Below are positions 53,164-62,202 of a stretch of 64,000 nucleotides of DNA, piece after piece (positions within the stretch are counted from its first letter, which is position 1; the number at the start of each line of letters is the position of its first letter). The position numbers and the translations under genes are program-made. The stretch is from the NCBI RefSeq assembly GCF_001874145.1, contig NZ_MPCX01000009.1, positions 62,001 to 126,000 of the forward strand, given 5' to 3'. The notes beneath the pieces were generated by a model that did not search any database, was not told the origin of the DNA, and was given only the letters and a program-made list of their open reading frames with translations. The stretch comes from Lacinutrix sp. MedPE-SW (GTDB lineage: Bacteria > Bacteroidota > Bacteroidia > Flavobacteriales > Flavobacteriaceae).

Positions 53164-54810
53164 ATGAAAAATATCGCCTATTTATTGTTGTTTTTAACAA
53201 CAATTTTTTCTTGTGAAAACGACAAAAAAAAGGAAGTAACAAATGAGGATTCCAATCAAAAAACAGAAATGGAAAGGAATTTAGATAAATATGTAACTGT
53301 AAAATTAACAGCAGATTTAAGTATACTTTCTGCTAAAGAAAAACAAATGCTGCCATTGTTAATTTCTGCAGCTAATAAAATGAACGATTTGTTTTGGTTT
53401 GAAGCTTATGGAGATTGTGATGCGCTTTTAAATAGTATTGAAGATGAGGATACCAAAGCATTTGTTAAAATAAATTATGGACCATGGGATAGATTAGCAA
53501 ATAATAAACCTTTTGTAAAAGGTGTTGGAGAGAAACCAAAAGGAGCAAATTTTTATCCTAAAGACATTACTAAGGAAGAATTTGAAAATGCCAATTTAAA
53601 AAATAAATCTAGTTTATACCATTTTGTTAGGCGTGACGCAGAAGGAAATTTAATAACAATACCATACCACAAACAGTTTCAAGAAGAGGTAAAAGAAGTT
53701 TCAAATTTATTAATAGAAGCTTCAAAGTTAGCTGAAGATACAGGACTCAAACAATATTTAGAGTTAAGAGCAAAAGCTTTATTAGATGATAATTATCAAC
53801 AAAGTGACCTCGCTTGGATGGATATGAAAAACAATACTTTAGATATTGTTATTGGCCCAATAGAAACTTACGAAGATCAATTATATGGAAATAAAGCAGC
53901 ACATGAAGGCTATGTCTTAATTAAAGATCAAGCATGGAGTAAAAAACTAGAAAAGTTTAGCAGTTTTTTACCAGAATTACAAAAAGGTTTACCTGTTGGC
54001 GATAAATATAAAACCGAGCAACCAGGAACAGATAGTGATTTAAATGCTTACGATGTTGTTTTTTATGCTGGTGATTGTAACTCAGGAAGCAAAACGATTG
54101 CAATTAATTTACCTAATGACGAAGAAGTACAATTAAAAAAAGGAACAAGAAGGCTGCAATTAAAAAATGCAATGCAAGCAAAGTTTGATAAAATTTTAAT
54201 GCCAATTTCTAAAATTTTAATAGACGAGAGTCAAAGACAACACATTACATTTGATGCCTTTTTTGAAAATACAATGTTTCATGAAGTAGCTCATGGATTA
54301 GGTATTAAAAATACAATTACGGGTAAAGGAACTGTAAGAACATCTTTAAAAGAATATGCTAGTGCTTTAGAAGAAGGTAAAGCAGATATTTTAGGGCTTT
54401 ACATGGTGCAACAATTACATAGTAAAGGAGAATTAACTAACGATTTAAAAGACAATATGGTTACATTTATGGCAGGAATTTTTAGATCTGTTAGATTTGG
54501 AGCTTCTAGTGCACACGGTAAAGCAAATATGATAAGGTTTAACTTTTTTAAACAAATGGGAGCTTTTTCAAGAAACGAAAATGGAACTTATAAGGTTAAT
54601 TTTTCTAAAATGGAATTTGCAATGCAAACACTTTCTGAGGTTATTTTAAATTATCAAGGTGATGGAGACTATGATGGTGTTTCAAAATTTGTTGCTAATT
54701 ATGGCGATATACAAGATGAATTACAAAAAGATTTAGAGCGCTTAAGCAATGCAAATATTCCTGTTGATGTGGTATTTGAACAAGGAAAAGCCGTTTTAGG
54801 GTTAGAATAA
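53164..54810 (+). CDS. Dipeptidyl-peptidase III-like zinc metallopeptidase lipoprotein
   Basis: This is a 548-residue protein with a lipobox near residue 17 (TIFSC). The zinc site is HEVAH (in MFHEVAHGLG) with a second motif EEGKAD, the arrangement of family M49. The upstream blocks PIETYEDQLYG and YAGDCNSGSKTIAINLP also match bacterial M49-type proteins, which databases often call Zn-dependent hydrolases. Classical DPP III has the longer HExxxH spacing (HELLGH); here it is the five-residue HExxH. The substrate is unknown, presumably periplasmic peptides. Confidence 0.85.
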   Translation: MKNIAYLLLFLTTIFSCENDKKKEVTNEDSNQKTEMERNLDKYVTVKLTADLSILSAKEKQMLPLLISAANKMNDLFWFEAYGDCDALLNSIEDEDTKAFVKINYGPWDRLANNKPFVKGVGEKPKGANFYPKDITKEEFENANLKNKSSLYHFVRRDAEGNLITIPYHKQFQEEVKEVSNLLIEASKLAEDTGLKQYLELRAKALLDDNYQQSDLAWMDMKNNTLDIVIGPIETYEDQLYGNKAAHEGYVLIKDQAWSKKLEKFSSFLPELQKGLPVGDKYKTEQPGTDSDLNAYDVVFYAGDCNSGSKTIAINLPNDEEVQLKKGTRRLQLKNAMQAKFDKILMPISKILIDESQRQHITFDAFFENTMFHEVAHGLGIKNTITGKGTVRTSLKEYASALEEGKADILGLYMVQQLHSKGELTNDLKDNMVTFMAGIFRSVRFGASSAHGKANMIRFNFFKQMGAFSRNENGTYKVNFSKMEFAMQTLSEVILNYQGDGDYDGVSKFVANYGDIQDELQKDLERLSNANIPVDVVFEQGKAVLGLE

Positions 54811-54830
54811 AAATTATATACTACTAAGTG

Positions 54831-55010
54831 ATGAATACAAATGAAGTATTAATAATTTTAGTGTTGCTTCTTGCTATAATATTTATATTAATAAATATAA
54901 AACTAATTATAAAAATTAAGAACTCTAGAGAAGTAGGAGTTAAGTTGTCTCAAAAAAATTGGTATTATAAAATGCTAAGTAAGTTTTTTATTAAAAACCT
55001 GCCGTCTTAA
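54831..55010 (+). CDS. Small single-pass membrane protein
   Basis: This is a 59-residue protein: an N-terminal hydrophobic helix (about 5-28; IILVLLLAIIFILINIKLII) and a short basic tail. It has no recognised family. It lies 20 nt after the metallopeptidase and before a strong terminator, so it is probably the last gene of that transcript. The start is the ATG at 54831 rather than the GTG just before it. Confidence 0.55.
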   Translation: MNTNEVLIILVLLLAIIFILINIKLIIKIKNSREVGVKLSQKNWYYKMLSKFFIKNLPS

Positions 55011-55026
55011 TTTTATATAAGTACAT

Positions 55027-55063
55027 AAAAAAAGCATACATGTAAAATGTATGCTTTTTTTTT
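55027..55063. terminator. Terminator between the small membrane gene and lysS
   Basis: The AGCATACAT/ATGTATGCT stem with A7 on one side and T9 on the other serves both convergent transcripts. Confidence 0.85.
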
Positions 55064-55077
55064 ATTAAAAAGATATT

Positions 55078-56772
55078 TTAAACTATTTCAACAAACAAAC
55101 CATCATCAGTTTTATTTACTTTAGCAACACCAAGTTTAGTTAAACCTTTAATGGTTTTGTCCCATTTTTTATTACTTAATCCAGATTGACTTTTTAATTC
55201 ATTTAAATCAATAGGAGTATTTTTTTTCAAGATTTCGAAAACTGCTTTTTCTTCATCACTCATAGGTATAGCTTTTTTCTCTGGTCTCATTTGTGGGAAA
55301 AATAACACTTCTTGTATAGATTGATTGTTAGTTAAAAACATAATTAATCTATCCATACCAATACCCATTCCAGATGTTGGAGGCATACCATATTCTAATG
55401 CACGTAAAAAATCGTGATCTATAAATTCTGTAGCTTCATCATCTCCTTTTTGAGCTAATTTTAATTGGTGTTCAAAACGTTCGCGTTGGTCTATTGGGTC
55501 GTTAAGCTCAGAATATGCATTAGCAATTTCTTTACCGCAAACCATTAATTCAAAACGTTCTGTAAGTTCTGGGTTATCTCTATGCTCTTTACAAAGTGGG
55601 CTCATTTCTTTTGGGTAATCTGTAATAAATGTAGGTTGTATATAGTTACCTTCACATTTTTCACCAAAAATTTCATCTATAAGTTTTCCTTTACCCATGG
55701 TAGCATCTACCGCTATACCCATATCTTTTGCAGCAGTTCTAATTTCATCTTCGGTTTTTCCTGTAATATCAAAACCAGTAAATTCTTTAATAGAATCTGC
55801 CATTGTAATACGCTTGTATGGCGCTTTAAAGTTTACTTTATGTTCGCCAAATGTAGCTTCGCTGGTTCCGTTTACAGCAATAGCACAATGCTCTAAAAGC
55901 TTTTCGCAAAAATCCATCATCCAGTTGTAGTCTTTATAAGCTACATAAATTTCCATTGCTGTAAATTCAGGATTATGGGTTCTATCCATACCTTCATTTC
56001 TAAAGTTTTTAGAAAATTCATAAACACCATCAAAACCACCAACAATTAATCGTTTTAGGTATAACTCGTTAGCAATACGCATATATAATGGTATGTCTAA
56101 ACTATTATGGTGAGTTATAAAAGGTCTGGCAGCAGCACCACCAGGAATAGGTTGTAAAATAGGAGTTTCAACTTCAAAATATCCAGCATCATTAAAAAAG
56201 CTTCTCATAGCGTTAAATAACTTTGTACGCTTAACAAATACTTCTTTTACATGTGGATTTACAGCTAAATCTGCATAACGTTGTCTGTAACGCATTTCTG
56301 GATCTACAAAGGCATCATGTTGGTTACCATCTGCATCAACTTTTGGTAATGGTAATGGTTTTAAAGCTTTACTTAATAAAGTAAAATCTTTAACTAATAC
56401 TGTTTTTTCTCCAACTTTAGTAGTAAATAATTCACCTTCAATACCAATAAAATCTCCAATATCTAACAATTTTTTATAGACATTGTTATATTTACTTTTA
56501 TCATCACCAGCACAAATTTCGTCTCTATTAAAATAAACTTGTATGCGGCCTTCGCTATCTTGAAGCTCTGCAAAACTAGCATTACCTTGAATACGACGAG
56601 ACATTAAGCGTCCAGCAATAACAACTTGTGTTCCTTCTTTAAATTCCTGTTTAATTTTTTTAGTAGTTATAGATACAGGAAATAAATCGGCTGGATATGG
56701 ATTAATATCCATATTACGTAGCTTGGTTAGCTTTTCTCTTCGTACGAGCTCTTGCTCAGATAATTGTGACAT
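55078..56772 (-). CDS. lysS: Lysine--tRNA ligase (class II)
   Basis: This is a 564-residue class II lysyl-tRNA synthetase. It has an N-terminal OB-fold anticodon-binding domain (MSRRIQGNASFAELQDSEG) and a catalytic core with motif 2 FSKNFRNEGMDRTHNPEFT and motif 3 PPTSGMGIGMDRL. Beyond the usual ~500 residues there is a C-terminal ~65-residue winged-helix-like tail (VFEILKKNTPIDLNELKSQS) common in Bacteroidota. I prefer the ATG at 56772 (MSQLSEQELVRRE) over the longer frame from 56817, which precedes the promoter's expected start. Confidence 0.96.
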   Translation of the reverse strand: MSQLSEQELVRREKLTKLRNMDINPYPADLFPVSITTKKIKQEFKEGTQVVIAGRLMSRRIQGNASFAELQDSEGRIQVYFNRDEICAGDDKSKYNNVYKKLLDIGDFIGIEGELFTTKVGEKTVLVKDFTLLSKALKPLPLPKVDADGNQHDAFVDPEMRYRQRYADLAVNPHVKEVFVKRTKLFNAMRSFFNDAGYFEVETPILQPIPGGAAARPFITHHNSLDIPLYMRIANELYLKRLIVGGFDGVYEFSKNFRNEGMDRTHNPEFTAMEIYVAYKDYNWMMDFCEKLLEHCAIAVNGTSEATFGEHKVNFKAPYKRITMADSIKEFTGFDITGKTEDEIRTAAKDMGIAVDATMGKGKLIDEIFGEKCEGNYIQPTFITDYPKEMSPLCKEHRDNPELTERFELMVCGKEIANAYSELNDPIDQRERFEHQLKLAQKGDDEATEFIDHDFLRALEYGMPPTSGMGIGMDRLIMFLTNNQSIQEVLFFPQMRPEKKAIPMSDEEKAVFEILKKNTPIDLNELKSQSGLSNKKWDKTIKGLTKLGVAKVNKTDDGLFVEIV

Positions 56773-56794
56773 AATATAATAGTGTTTAAGCCTG

Positions 56795-56802
56795 CAAAGA
56801 TA
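56795..56802 (-). promoter_or_regulatory. Promoter -7 box of lysS
   Basis: The minus strand reads TATCTTTG, an exact TAnnTTTG match, 22 nt upstream of the chosen ATG. This supports the shorter lysS start. Confidence 0.6.
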
Positions 56803-56894
56803 ATGGCTTTGTAACAAAACGCAATAGCTTACGTCTTATAAATAAATCATCAATCAATACTGAAACTTTTTCGGTATAAAAATTAAATCAAATT

Positions 56895-57053
56895 ATGAGT
56901 ATTTGGAGAGTAATTCTTTCTGTTATTTGTCCGCCTTTAGCCGTTATAGATAAAGGTTGTGGCTCTATTATTATCACTTTTTTATTATGGCTTTGTGGCT
57001 GGGTTCCAGGCGTTATTGCTGCCTTAGTAATTTTAAATAATCCTGAAAGATAA
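56895..57053 (+). CDS. YqaE/Pmp3 family small membrane protein
   Basis: This is a 52-residue protein with two hydrophobic helices: VILSVICPPLAVIDKG and IIITFLLWLCGWVPGVIAAL. CPPLAV followed by the second helix with the WVPG-type turn are hallmarks of the YqaE/Pmp3 (UPF0057) family of stress-related plasma membrane proteolipids. The length is normal for the family. Confidence 0.9.
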   Translation: MSIWRVILSVICPPLAVIDKGCGSIIITFLLWLCGWVPGVIAALVILNNPER

Positions 57054-57057
57054 ATTG

Positions 57058-57065
57058 TATCTTTG
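57058..57065 (+). promoter_or_regulatory. Promoter -7 box of the 57092 lipoprotein gene
   Basis: TATCTTTG is an exact TAnnTTTG match, 26 nt before the start codon. Confidence 0.6.
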
Positions 57066-57091
57066 CAGTATAACTTAATCGCTTTATTTAT

Positions 57092-57901
57092 ATGAAAAAA
57101 ATTACTTTCCTTTTCGCATGTCTTATGGTTTTATTTTTAACCAGTTGTAATTTTACAGAAGAAATAACTTTTAATGAAGATGGCTCTGGAGAATTTATTA
57201 TGAATTACGACATGTCTCAAGTAATGGAGTCTTTAAAAGAAATGGGCATGGGCGATAATACAAAAAAAGAAGACGATACTAAAAAGGAGAAAAAAGCTAT
57301 TGATAGTGTTTTTTATTTTAAAGACATGTTAGCAGAAAAAGCAGATAGTATTGCAAAGTTATCACCAGAAAAGCAAGAGGAAATTAAAGCAATGAAAGAT
57401 GTTGTAATTAAAATTAAAATGAATGAAGAAGAAGATTTATTTAATTTTGGTTTTGGGTCTACATTTAAAAGCTTAGAAACATTACCTCAAGCTTTAAAAA
57501 ATATAGAAAAAGCTAAGAAATTAAGCAATAAAGAAAATGCACAAGCTAGTAAAATGAGCGAAAGTGCCTTTGCGAAATCTAGCGAGAACATGCTTGAGAA
57601 AGTAGGCTTTACTTACGACGGAAAAACGTTTAAGCGCTTTTTTAAAGAAGAAATAAACGAACCTTCTCAAGAAGAAATAGATGCTTTAAATAATGAAATG
57701 AATGAAATGGGAAGCATGAAAAGTGTATTTGAAGAAATGTCTTATACATTAGTATATAATTTTCCAAAGCAAATAAAATCTGTTTCAAATAAGAATGCTA
57801 AAATAAGTAACAACAAAAAAACAGTTAGTTTAAAAATGAATTTTATGGAGATGATAAAGTCGCCAAAAGAAACTAATTTAACTGTTACATTACAAGATTA
57901 A
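57092..57901 (+). CDS. Lipoprotein of unknown function
   Basis: This is a 269-residue protein with a lipobox (FLTSC, Cys about 19). The segment right after it, EEITFNEDGSGEFIMNYDMS, is typical of a family of Bacteroidota lipoproteins with an N-terminal beta meander. The middle is Lys/Glu-rich and helical (about 45-160), and the C-terminal part (SYTLVYNFPKQIKSV; MNFMEMIKSP) is beta-rich. It shares a transcript with lipB (3-nt gap). The function is unknown. Confidence 0.7.
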   Translation: MKKITFLFACLMVLFLTSCNFTEEITFNEDGSGEFIMNYDMSQVMESLKEMGMGDNTKKEDDTKKEKKAIDSVFYFKDMLAEKADSIAKLSPEKQEEIKAMKDVVIKIKMNEEEDLFNFGFGSTFKSLETLPQALKNIEKAKKLSNKENAQASKMSESAFAKSSENMLEKVGFTYDGKTFKRFFKEEINEPSQEEIDALNNEMNEMGSMKSVFEEMSYTLVYNFPKQIKSVSNKNAKISNNKKTVSLKMNFMEMIKSPKETNLTVTLQD

Positions 57902-57904
57902 ATT

Positions 57905-58609
57905 TTGAATAAAAATATACAATTACAAGATTTAGGTACTAAAGACTTTAAAGAAACTTGGGATTATCAAGAAGTGTTATTTAAAGGTATTTTAGATACA
58001 AAAATTAAAAATAGAAGAGAAGACGCTGGATTAGATACAAACAATTATTTTTTATTTGTAGAGCATCCACATGTCTATACCTTAGGTAAAAGTGGTGATA
58101 TGTCTAACTTGTTGCTTGACGAACAGCAATTAAAAGACAAAGGCGCTACATTTTATAAAATAAATCGTGGTGGTGATATTACGTATCATGGACCAGGACA
58201 AATTGTAGGCTATCCAATTTTAGACTTAGATAATTTTTTTACAGACATACATAAATATTTACGTTTTTTAGAAGAAATGATAATATTAACTCTTGCTGAA
58301 TACGGTTTAAAAGCCGAACGTTCTCCAGGAGAAACAGGTGTTTGGTTAGATGTAGGCACACCATTTGCTCGTAAAATTTGTGCAATGGGAGTTCGCGCTA
58401 GTCGTTGGGTAACTATGCATGGTTTTGCACTTAATGTAAATGCTAACTTAGGCTATTTTGATAATATTATACCGTGTGGTATTCGTGGTAAAGCAGTAAC
58501 ATCACTTAATGTTGAATTAGGAAAAAAAGAAGTTGATGAAGCAGAAGTTAAAGCAAAGCTTTTAAAACATTTTACTACCTTATTTGAAGCCCAAATAGTA
58601 AAAATTTAG
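57905..58609 (+). CDS. lipB: Octanoyl-[acyl-carrier-protein] transferase LipB
   Basis: LipB moves octanoate from ACP to lipoyl domains, including that of the E2 protein in this window. The 234-residue protein has the family blocks HPHVYTLGKSGD, GGDITYHGPGQIVGYP, KICAMGVRASRWVTMHGFAL (catalytic Cys) and NIIPCGIRGKAVTSL. The start is TTG at 57905. The first ATG downstream falls after HVYTLGKSGD, inside conserved sequence, so the TTG is likely used. Confidence 0.94.
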   Translation: MNKNIQLQDLGTKDFKETWDYQEVLFKGILDTKIKNRREDAGLDTNNYFLFVEHPHVYTLGKSGDMSNLLLDEQQLKDKGATFYKINRGGDITYHGPGQIVGYPILDLDNFFTDIHKYLRFLEEMIILTLAEYGLKAERSPGETGVWLDVGTPFARKICAMGVRASRWVTMHGFALNVNANLGYFDNIIPCGIRGKAVTSLNVELGKKEVDEAEVKAKLLKHFTTLFEAQIVKI

Positions 58610-58755
58610 TGTAACCTATTAATTTTTAAAACAAAAGAATAATTATAAATAAATTTTCTGTAATACTTTTCTTAAACTCTAATTTAATACGCTCTTTATC
58701 AATGATTAAATGTCTTTTATCGGTTTTATTTGCGTTTTAATCTTTTAGTAAATCT

Positions 58756-58763
58756 TATTTTTG
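58756..58763 (+). promoter_or_regulatory. Promoter of the 58785 gene
   Basis: TATTTTTG is an exact TAnnTTTG match. A TTG at 58730-58732 lies 23 nt upstream. The start codon follows 21 nt after the box. Confidence 0.6.
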
Positions 58764-58784
58764 TAATCCCCTAAACTTACAAAA

Positions 58785-60254
58785 ATGAACAGAAAAGTAA
58801 CCTTCTTAGCTTTTATTGTATTCTTTTTCTATACAATAAAATCAATATCTCAAGTAGGTATTGGCACAACAACACCAGATACGTCTTCAATTTTAGATAT
58901 TACATCTACAACACAAGGTTTATTAACACCTAGAATGACATCTACAGAAAGGATAAATATTACTACACCAGCAGAAGGACTATTAGTTTACGATATTACA
59001 GAAGCCTCTTTTTATTATTGGGATAGTACAACGTGGGTTAAAGTATTAGCTAATACAGCAACAGCGCAGCCTATTAGAGATAATTATAAAATAGTTAAAA
59101 ATATAACAGACCTAGCAGATGAATTAACTGCTGGTGGTGGCACTAAATATTTATTAAATACAGACTATCTATATGAAATTAACGGGACAGTTACCTTTGA
59201 TTATACTATAGATTTAAACGGTGCTAATTTAATAGGTAGAGATACAGGAGAAGATGTTTTAGTTAATAACTCTGGTGGTGCATTGTTTTCTGGTATGAAT
59301 GGCGGTAGATTAAAAGATTTATTAATTAATGGTGGCGGAAATGATATATTTAATATAACTAGTGACGCTTCTCAATCTATAGTAGGGTACAGTATTATTA
59401 TAACTAATGCATCAAGTTTGGGCACATTAAGTAATTTTTCAGTTGCTTTTTTTGAAGTACTTCAAGTTGTTAATACTAATAATGGTTTTAACTTATCAAA
59501 TATATACTCTTTGTTTATTAATAAGGTATTTTGGACAGAGAGTAATACTGGAACATTTTTAAACCTTAGTGGCACATTTCAAAATTTACAAATAGCAAAT
59601 GGTCGAGCAGCAATAGACACTGGTGAATTTGGTATTGATGTTAGCCTAGACCCAACCATTGGAACATCTGCTTCGTTAACAGGTATTAATTTTACGGGTG
59701 ATGGTGACAGAGTAGTGCCTTATACATCGGGAGCTTATAGTGGATATAATTTTACTAATTCTTGGGATGTAGATTGTCAAGGCATACCTCAAGAGACAGA
59801 CAATAATGCTATTGGTGATTATAACTTGAGTTTTAATACAGGAACAGGAGCAAATACAAATTATTCGGGCTCAGGAATACCAGTGAAAATTTCTGGTAAT
59901 ACATCTACAAATAATTTATTTAGGTTTAGCGAGGATGGAGAGAATAGATTGGTTTACGAGGGAAAAAGAACAAGGTATTTTACAGTAACCGCAAGTATAT
60001 CTTTTAGAGGTGTTGCAAATAACGATGTATTATTATTTTATGTGGCAAAAGGAAATAATGGTGATACTGTTGCTTCTCCGTTATTAGAAACAGCCACTGC
60101 TAGAGAAATTGGTGGTAATTTTGATATTGGTGCTGTAGCTGTAGTTGGTACTGTTGAATTAGCGCCTGGAGATTTTGTAGAAATGTGGACAGAAAGAGAC
60201 TCTGGATCTGGATCTAATGTTTATATAGCGTCTTTAAATATGGTTATTCGCTAG
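58785..60254 (+). CDS. Large secreted protein with tail-fibre-like N-terminal head
   Basis: This is a 489-residue protein with a signal peptide (about 1-22, ending SISQ). The next part, VGIGTTTPDTSSILDITSTT followed by GLLTPRMTSTERINI, is a widespread Bacteroidota exoprotein motif that resembles phage tail-fibre heads. The middle is rich in Asn/Gly/Ser with short hydrophobic strands (about 120-330), compatible with a parallel beta-helix. The C-terminal ~100 residues form a beta-sandwich-like region. No T9SS tail motif is evident. A surface adhesin or structural role is likely, but the family is not assigned. Confidence 0.65.
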   Translation: MNRKVTFLAFIVFFFYTIKSISQVGIGTTTPDTSSILDITSTTQGLLTPRMTSTERINITTPAEGLLVYDITEASFYYWDSTTWVKVLANTATAQPIRDNYKIVKNITDLADELTAGGGTKYLLNTDYLYEINGTVTFDYTIDLNGANLIGRDTGEDVLVNNSGGALFSGMNGGRLKDLLINGGGNDIFNITSDASQSIVGYSIIITNASSLGTLSNFSVAFFEVLQVVNTNNGFNLSNIYSLFINKVFWTESNTGTFLNLSGTFQNLQIANGRAAIDTGEFGIDVSLDPTIGTSASLTGINFTGDGDRVVPYTSGAYSGYNFTNSWDVDCQGIPQETDNNAIGDYNLSFNTGTGANTNYSGSGIPVKISGNTSTNNLFRFSEDGENRLVYEGKRTRYFTVTASISFRGVANNDVLLFYVAKGNNGDTVASPLLETATAREIGGNFDIGAVAVVGTVELAPGDFVEMWTERDSGSGSNVYIASLNMVIR

Positions 60255-60275
60255 GTTTTAAATAATTATGTGTTT

Positions 60276-60320
60276 AAAAAAAAGGCATTAAAAATTTTAT
60301 ATTTTTTAATGCCTTTTTTT
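60276..60320. terminator. Terminator between the 58785 gene and the nucleoid gene
   Basis: GGCATTAAAAA (60284-60294) pairs with TTTTTAATGCC (60303-60313), with A and T runs on the two sides. It is suitable for both converging genes. Confidence 0.85.
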
Positions 60321-60337
60321 GTTAAGCATAGTTTTAA

Positions 60338-61387
60338 TTAACCTTCAGCATTAAAAAATACTTTATAATAATGCATTTTTTTATCTTCGTCATAACCACG
60401 TTCTAAATATTCTTGTGCTGCATCTGGCGCATCAATATCTAGTTTAATTTGTATGTTGGTATCAAGTTTAATATCGGTTTTAATTTTCTTTTTGTCCTTT
60501 TTTACAACAGCTTCAGCTAAATCAAACTGGTTACGTAATAAAACATTTTGTTCACTTTCGTATTCTTTTTTAAAATCTTCAAATAAACGTATGTGCTTTT
60601 CTTCGGTAAAAATTTCTTCTTTAAAGTTTTCTACATTTATTATTTCATTCTCTTTAAAATAATCTATAGTTTTTGCTAAAAAAATGTTGCGTTCTTGCTC
60701 ACCGTAACTGGTTTTTAAAATCTCGGTAGAAAATTCACTACACATATCTAAATAGTTATGTGTGTGATTATTCATGTCGTCTGCGTATTTAATGTTTAAA
60801 AACTTATTTAACCAATATTGAGTATCGTAACTGTTATTATCTACACTTAAAACAATGTTACCTTCCATATCGGTTTGGTTTAAGATTAGGCAACCTTTAT
60901 CTACTTTTTTGCTGGAAATTCCTTTTTGTACTAAAACATCATAACTATTATTTTCTAAATATGTTTGAAAGAAATTAATTTTATTTTCAATTTTAAAAAT
61001 TCCAATAGCATTAGTAGTCATGTCTTTAAACTCTATACCTTCAAAAACAGCTACTAACACATCTCCAGTTTTTATTTGGGCAGAGTCGCTTTGCTCATAT
61101 AAGTGTTTTACTATGTTTTTTGAAGTTTCTACAAAGGCTTCATCATCATTAAATATACTTTTAGCGTAAGCATTAATTTCATTTAACTCCACATTAGCGT
61201 GGTGATTAAATCGGTAGCTTTGTACAACACTACCAAATGGTCTAAGTAAAAATGGTAACATAAGCTCGTAACTTTCTTCGTCGAAATGAACTTCTTGATC
61301 TGAAAAAGCATTTTTAGTATCGTTATGTTTATTGCCTACTTTATGAATTATAAATTTTGAAATGCTTGCGTTTTTACGTGTAATCAT
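60338..61387 (-). CDS. Nucleoid-associated protein (NdpA/YejK-like)
   Basis: This is a 349-residue protein of the 37-kDa nucleoid-associated family. Marks are ISKFIIHKVGNKHND at the N-terminus, the central FKDMTTNAIGIFKIENK, KGCLILNQTDMEG and YDTQYWLNKFLNI. Members bind nucleoid DNA or associated RNA; the exact role is not known. I chose the ATG at 61387: a TTG 9 nt upstream gives a three-residue longer version that is less likely. Confidence 0.85.
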   Translation of the reverse strand: MITRKNASISKFIIHKVGNKHNDTKNAFSDQEVHFDEESYELMLPFLLRPFGSVVQSYRFNHHANVELNEINAYAKSIFNDDEAFVETSKNIVKHLYEQSDSAQIKTGDVLVAVFEGIEFKDMTTNAIGIFKIENKINFFQTYLENNSYDVLVQKGISSKKVDKGCLILNQTDMEGNIVLSVDNNSYDTQYWLNKFLNIKYADDMNNHTHNYLDMCSEFSTEILKTSYGEQERNIFLAKTIDYFKENEIINVENFKEEIFTEEKHIRLFEDFKKEYESEQNVLLRNQFDLAEAVVKKDKKKIKTDIKLDTNIQIKLDIDAPDAAQEYLERGYDEDKKMHYYKVFFNAEG

Positions 61388-61450
61388 CTTAATCAATTGA
61401 AGTTTTTATTCTAAAATACAATAGTAAACATTCTCTTAGAAAAAAGGAAT

Positions 61451-61482
61451 AAAAAAACCGAAGACTTATACCTTCGGTTTTA
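61451..61482 (-). terminator. Terminator of the collagen-like lipoprotein gene
   Basis: AAAACCGAAG (61454-61463) and CTTCGGTTTT (61472-61481) form the stem; on the minus strand a T run follows. It lies 20 nt after the stop codon at 61502. Confidence 0.8.
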
Positions 61483-61501
61483 AAGTTTAGGGCAAAATTG
61501 T

Positions 61502-62116
61502 TTAGTATGCAATACCATAATAATCGCATACAGCGTAATAGTCTTTTATATCTATTCCTGCTTGAGCAAGCTCATTGTAAATTTGTTGTTTTCCATTAGT
61601 GTTTTTTCCTGTTGTTGTACTTGTAGATTCTATAATAACAACTTTAAGACTTTGTAAATCGCCTGCAGAAATAGAGTAAGTAGAATTTGAAGCATCTAGG
61701 TAGTCTAGGTCGAGTCCGCCTTCATAAAGAATTACATGTACAGCAAAATCAAAACCAATAGATTCATAAGGACAAGGTATAGGTACCCAATAATTATCAC
61801 TATCAGTTAAATAACTAATTACTACATCATTTTGTAAAACATCTTGCGTAAGTTGAGGTATGCTTACCGAGCTAAAAGAGCCAGAAAAAGAGCTGGCGTC
61901 AAAAGTTATTGTTTGCACATTTGCATTTCCATCAATACCAGCTATACCTTGTTCACCTTGTGGTCCTTGTTCACCATCTTTTCCATCTTCTGTAGAACAA
62001 GAGAAAGTAAAGGCTACTAATAGTGCTAATAAAAAATATTTAGCTTTTAAAATTGTCGATTTGCTAATGATTTTTGTAATGTAAAAATGTTTGTGAATTG
62101 TTTTTGTAAGTTTCAT
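61502..62116 (-). CDS. Lipoprotein with short collagen-like repeat
   Basis: This is a 204-residue protein. A long basic N-region precedes the hydrophobic segment, and the lipobox is AFTFSC (Cys about 40). A short collagen-like tract GKDGEQGPQGEQGIAGIDG (about 45-63) follows, then a beta-rich region with Cys residues (IPCPYESIGFD; CDYYGIAY at the end). Such proteins are widespread in Bacteroidota as outer membrane lipoproteins. The long N-terminal extension may mean that a later, non-ATG start is used. The function is unknown. Confidence 0.7.
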   Translation of the reverse strand: MKLTKTIHKHFYITKIISKSTILKAKYFLLALLVAFTFSCSTEDGKDGEQGPQGEQGIAGIDGNANVQTITFDASSFSGSFSSVSIPQLTQDVLQNDVVISYLTDSDNYWVPIPCPYESIGFDFAVHVILYEGGLDLDYLDASNSTYSISAGDLQSLKVVIIESTSTTTGKNTNGKQQIYNELAQAGIDIKDYYAVCDYYGIAY

Positions 62117-62202
62117 AATATTAAATTTATAATTGTGATTAATAGTGTGTTTATTGTTTAATGGTAATTTTTTATCTAGGTTGACATCTTGTAAAACTTT
62201 TT

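Noticed and set aside
58859-58960. Phage tail-fibre gene indicating a prophage
   Set aside because: The GIGTTTP head motif is widespread in secreted Bacteroidota proteins; the gene has a signal peptide and no phage genes are nearby.
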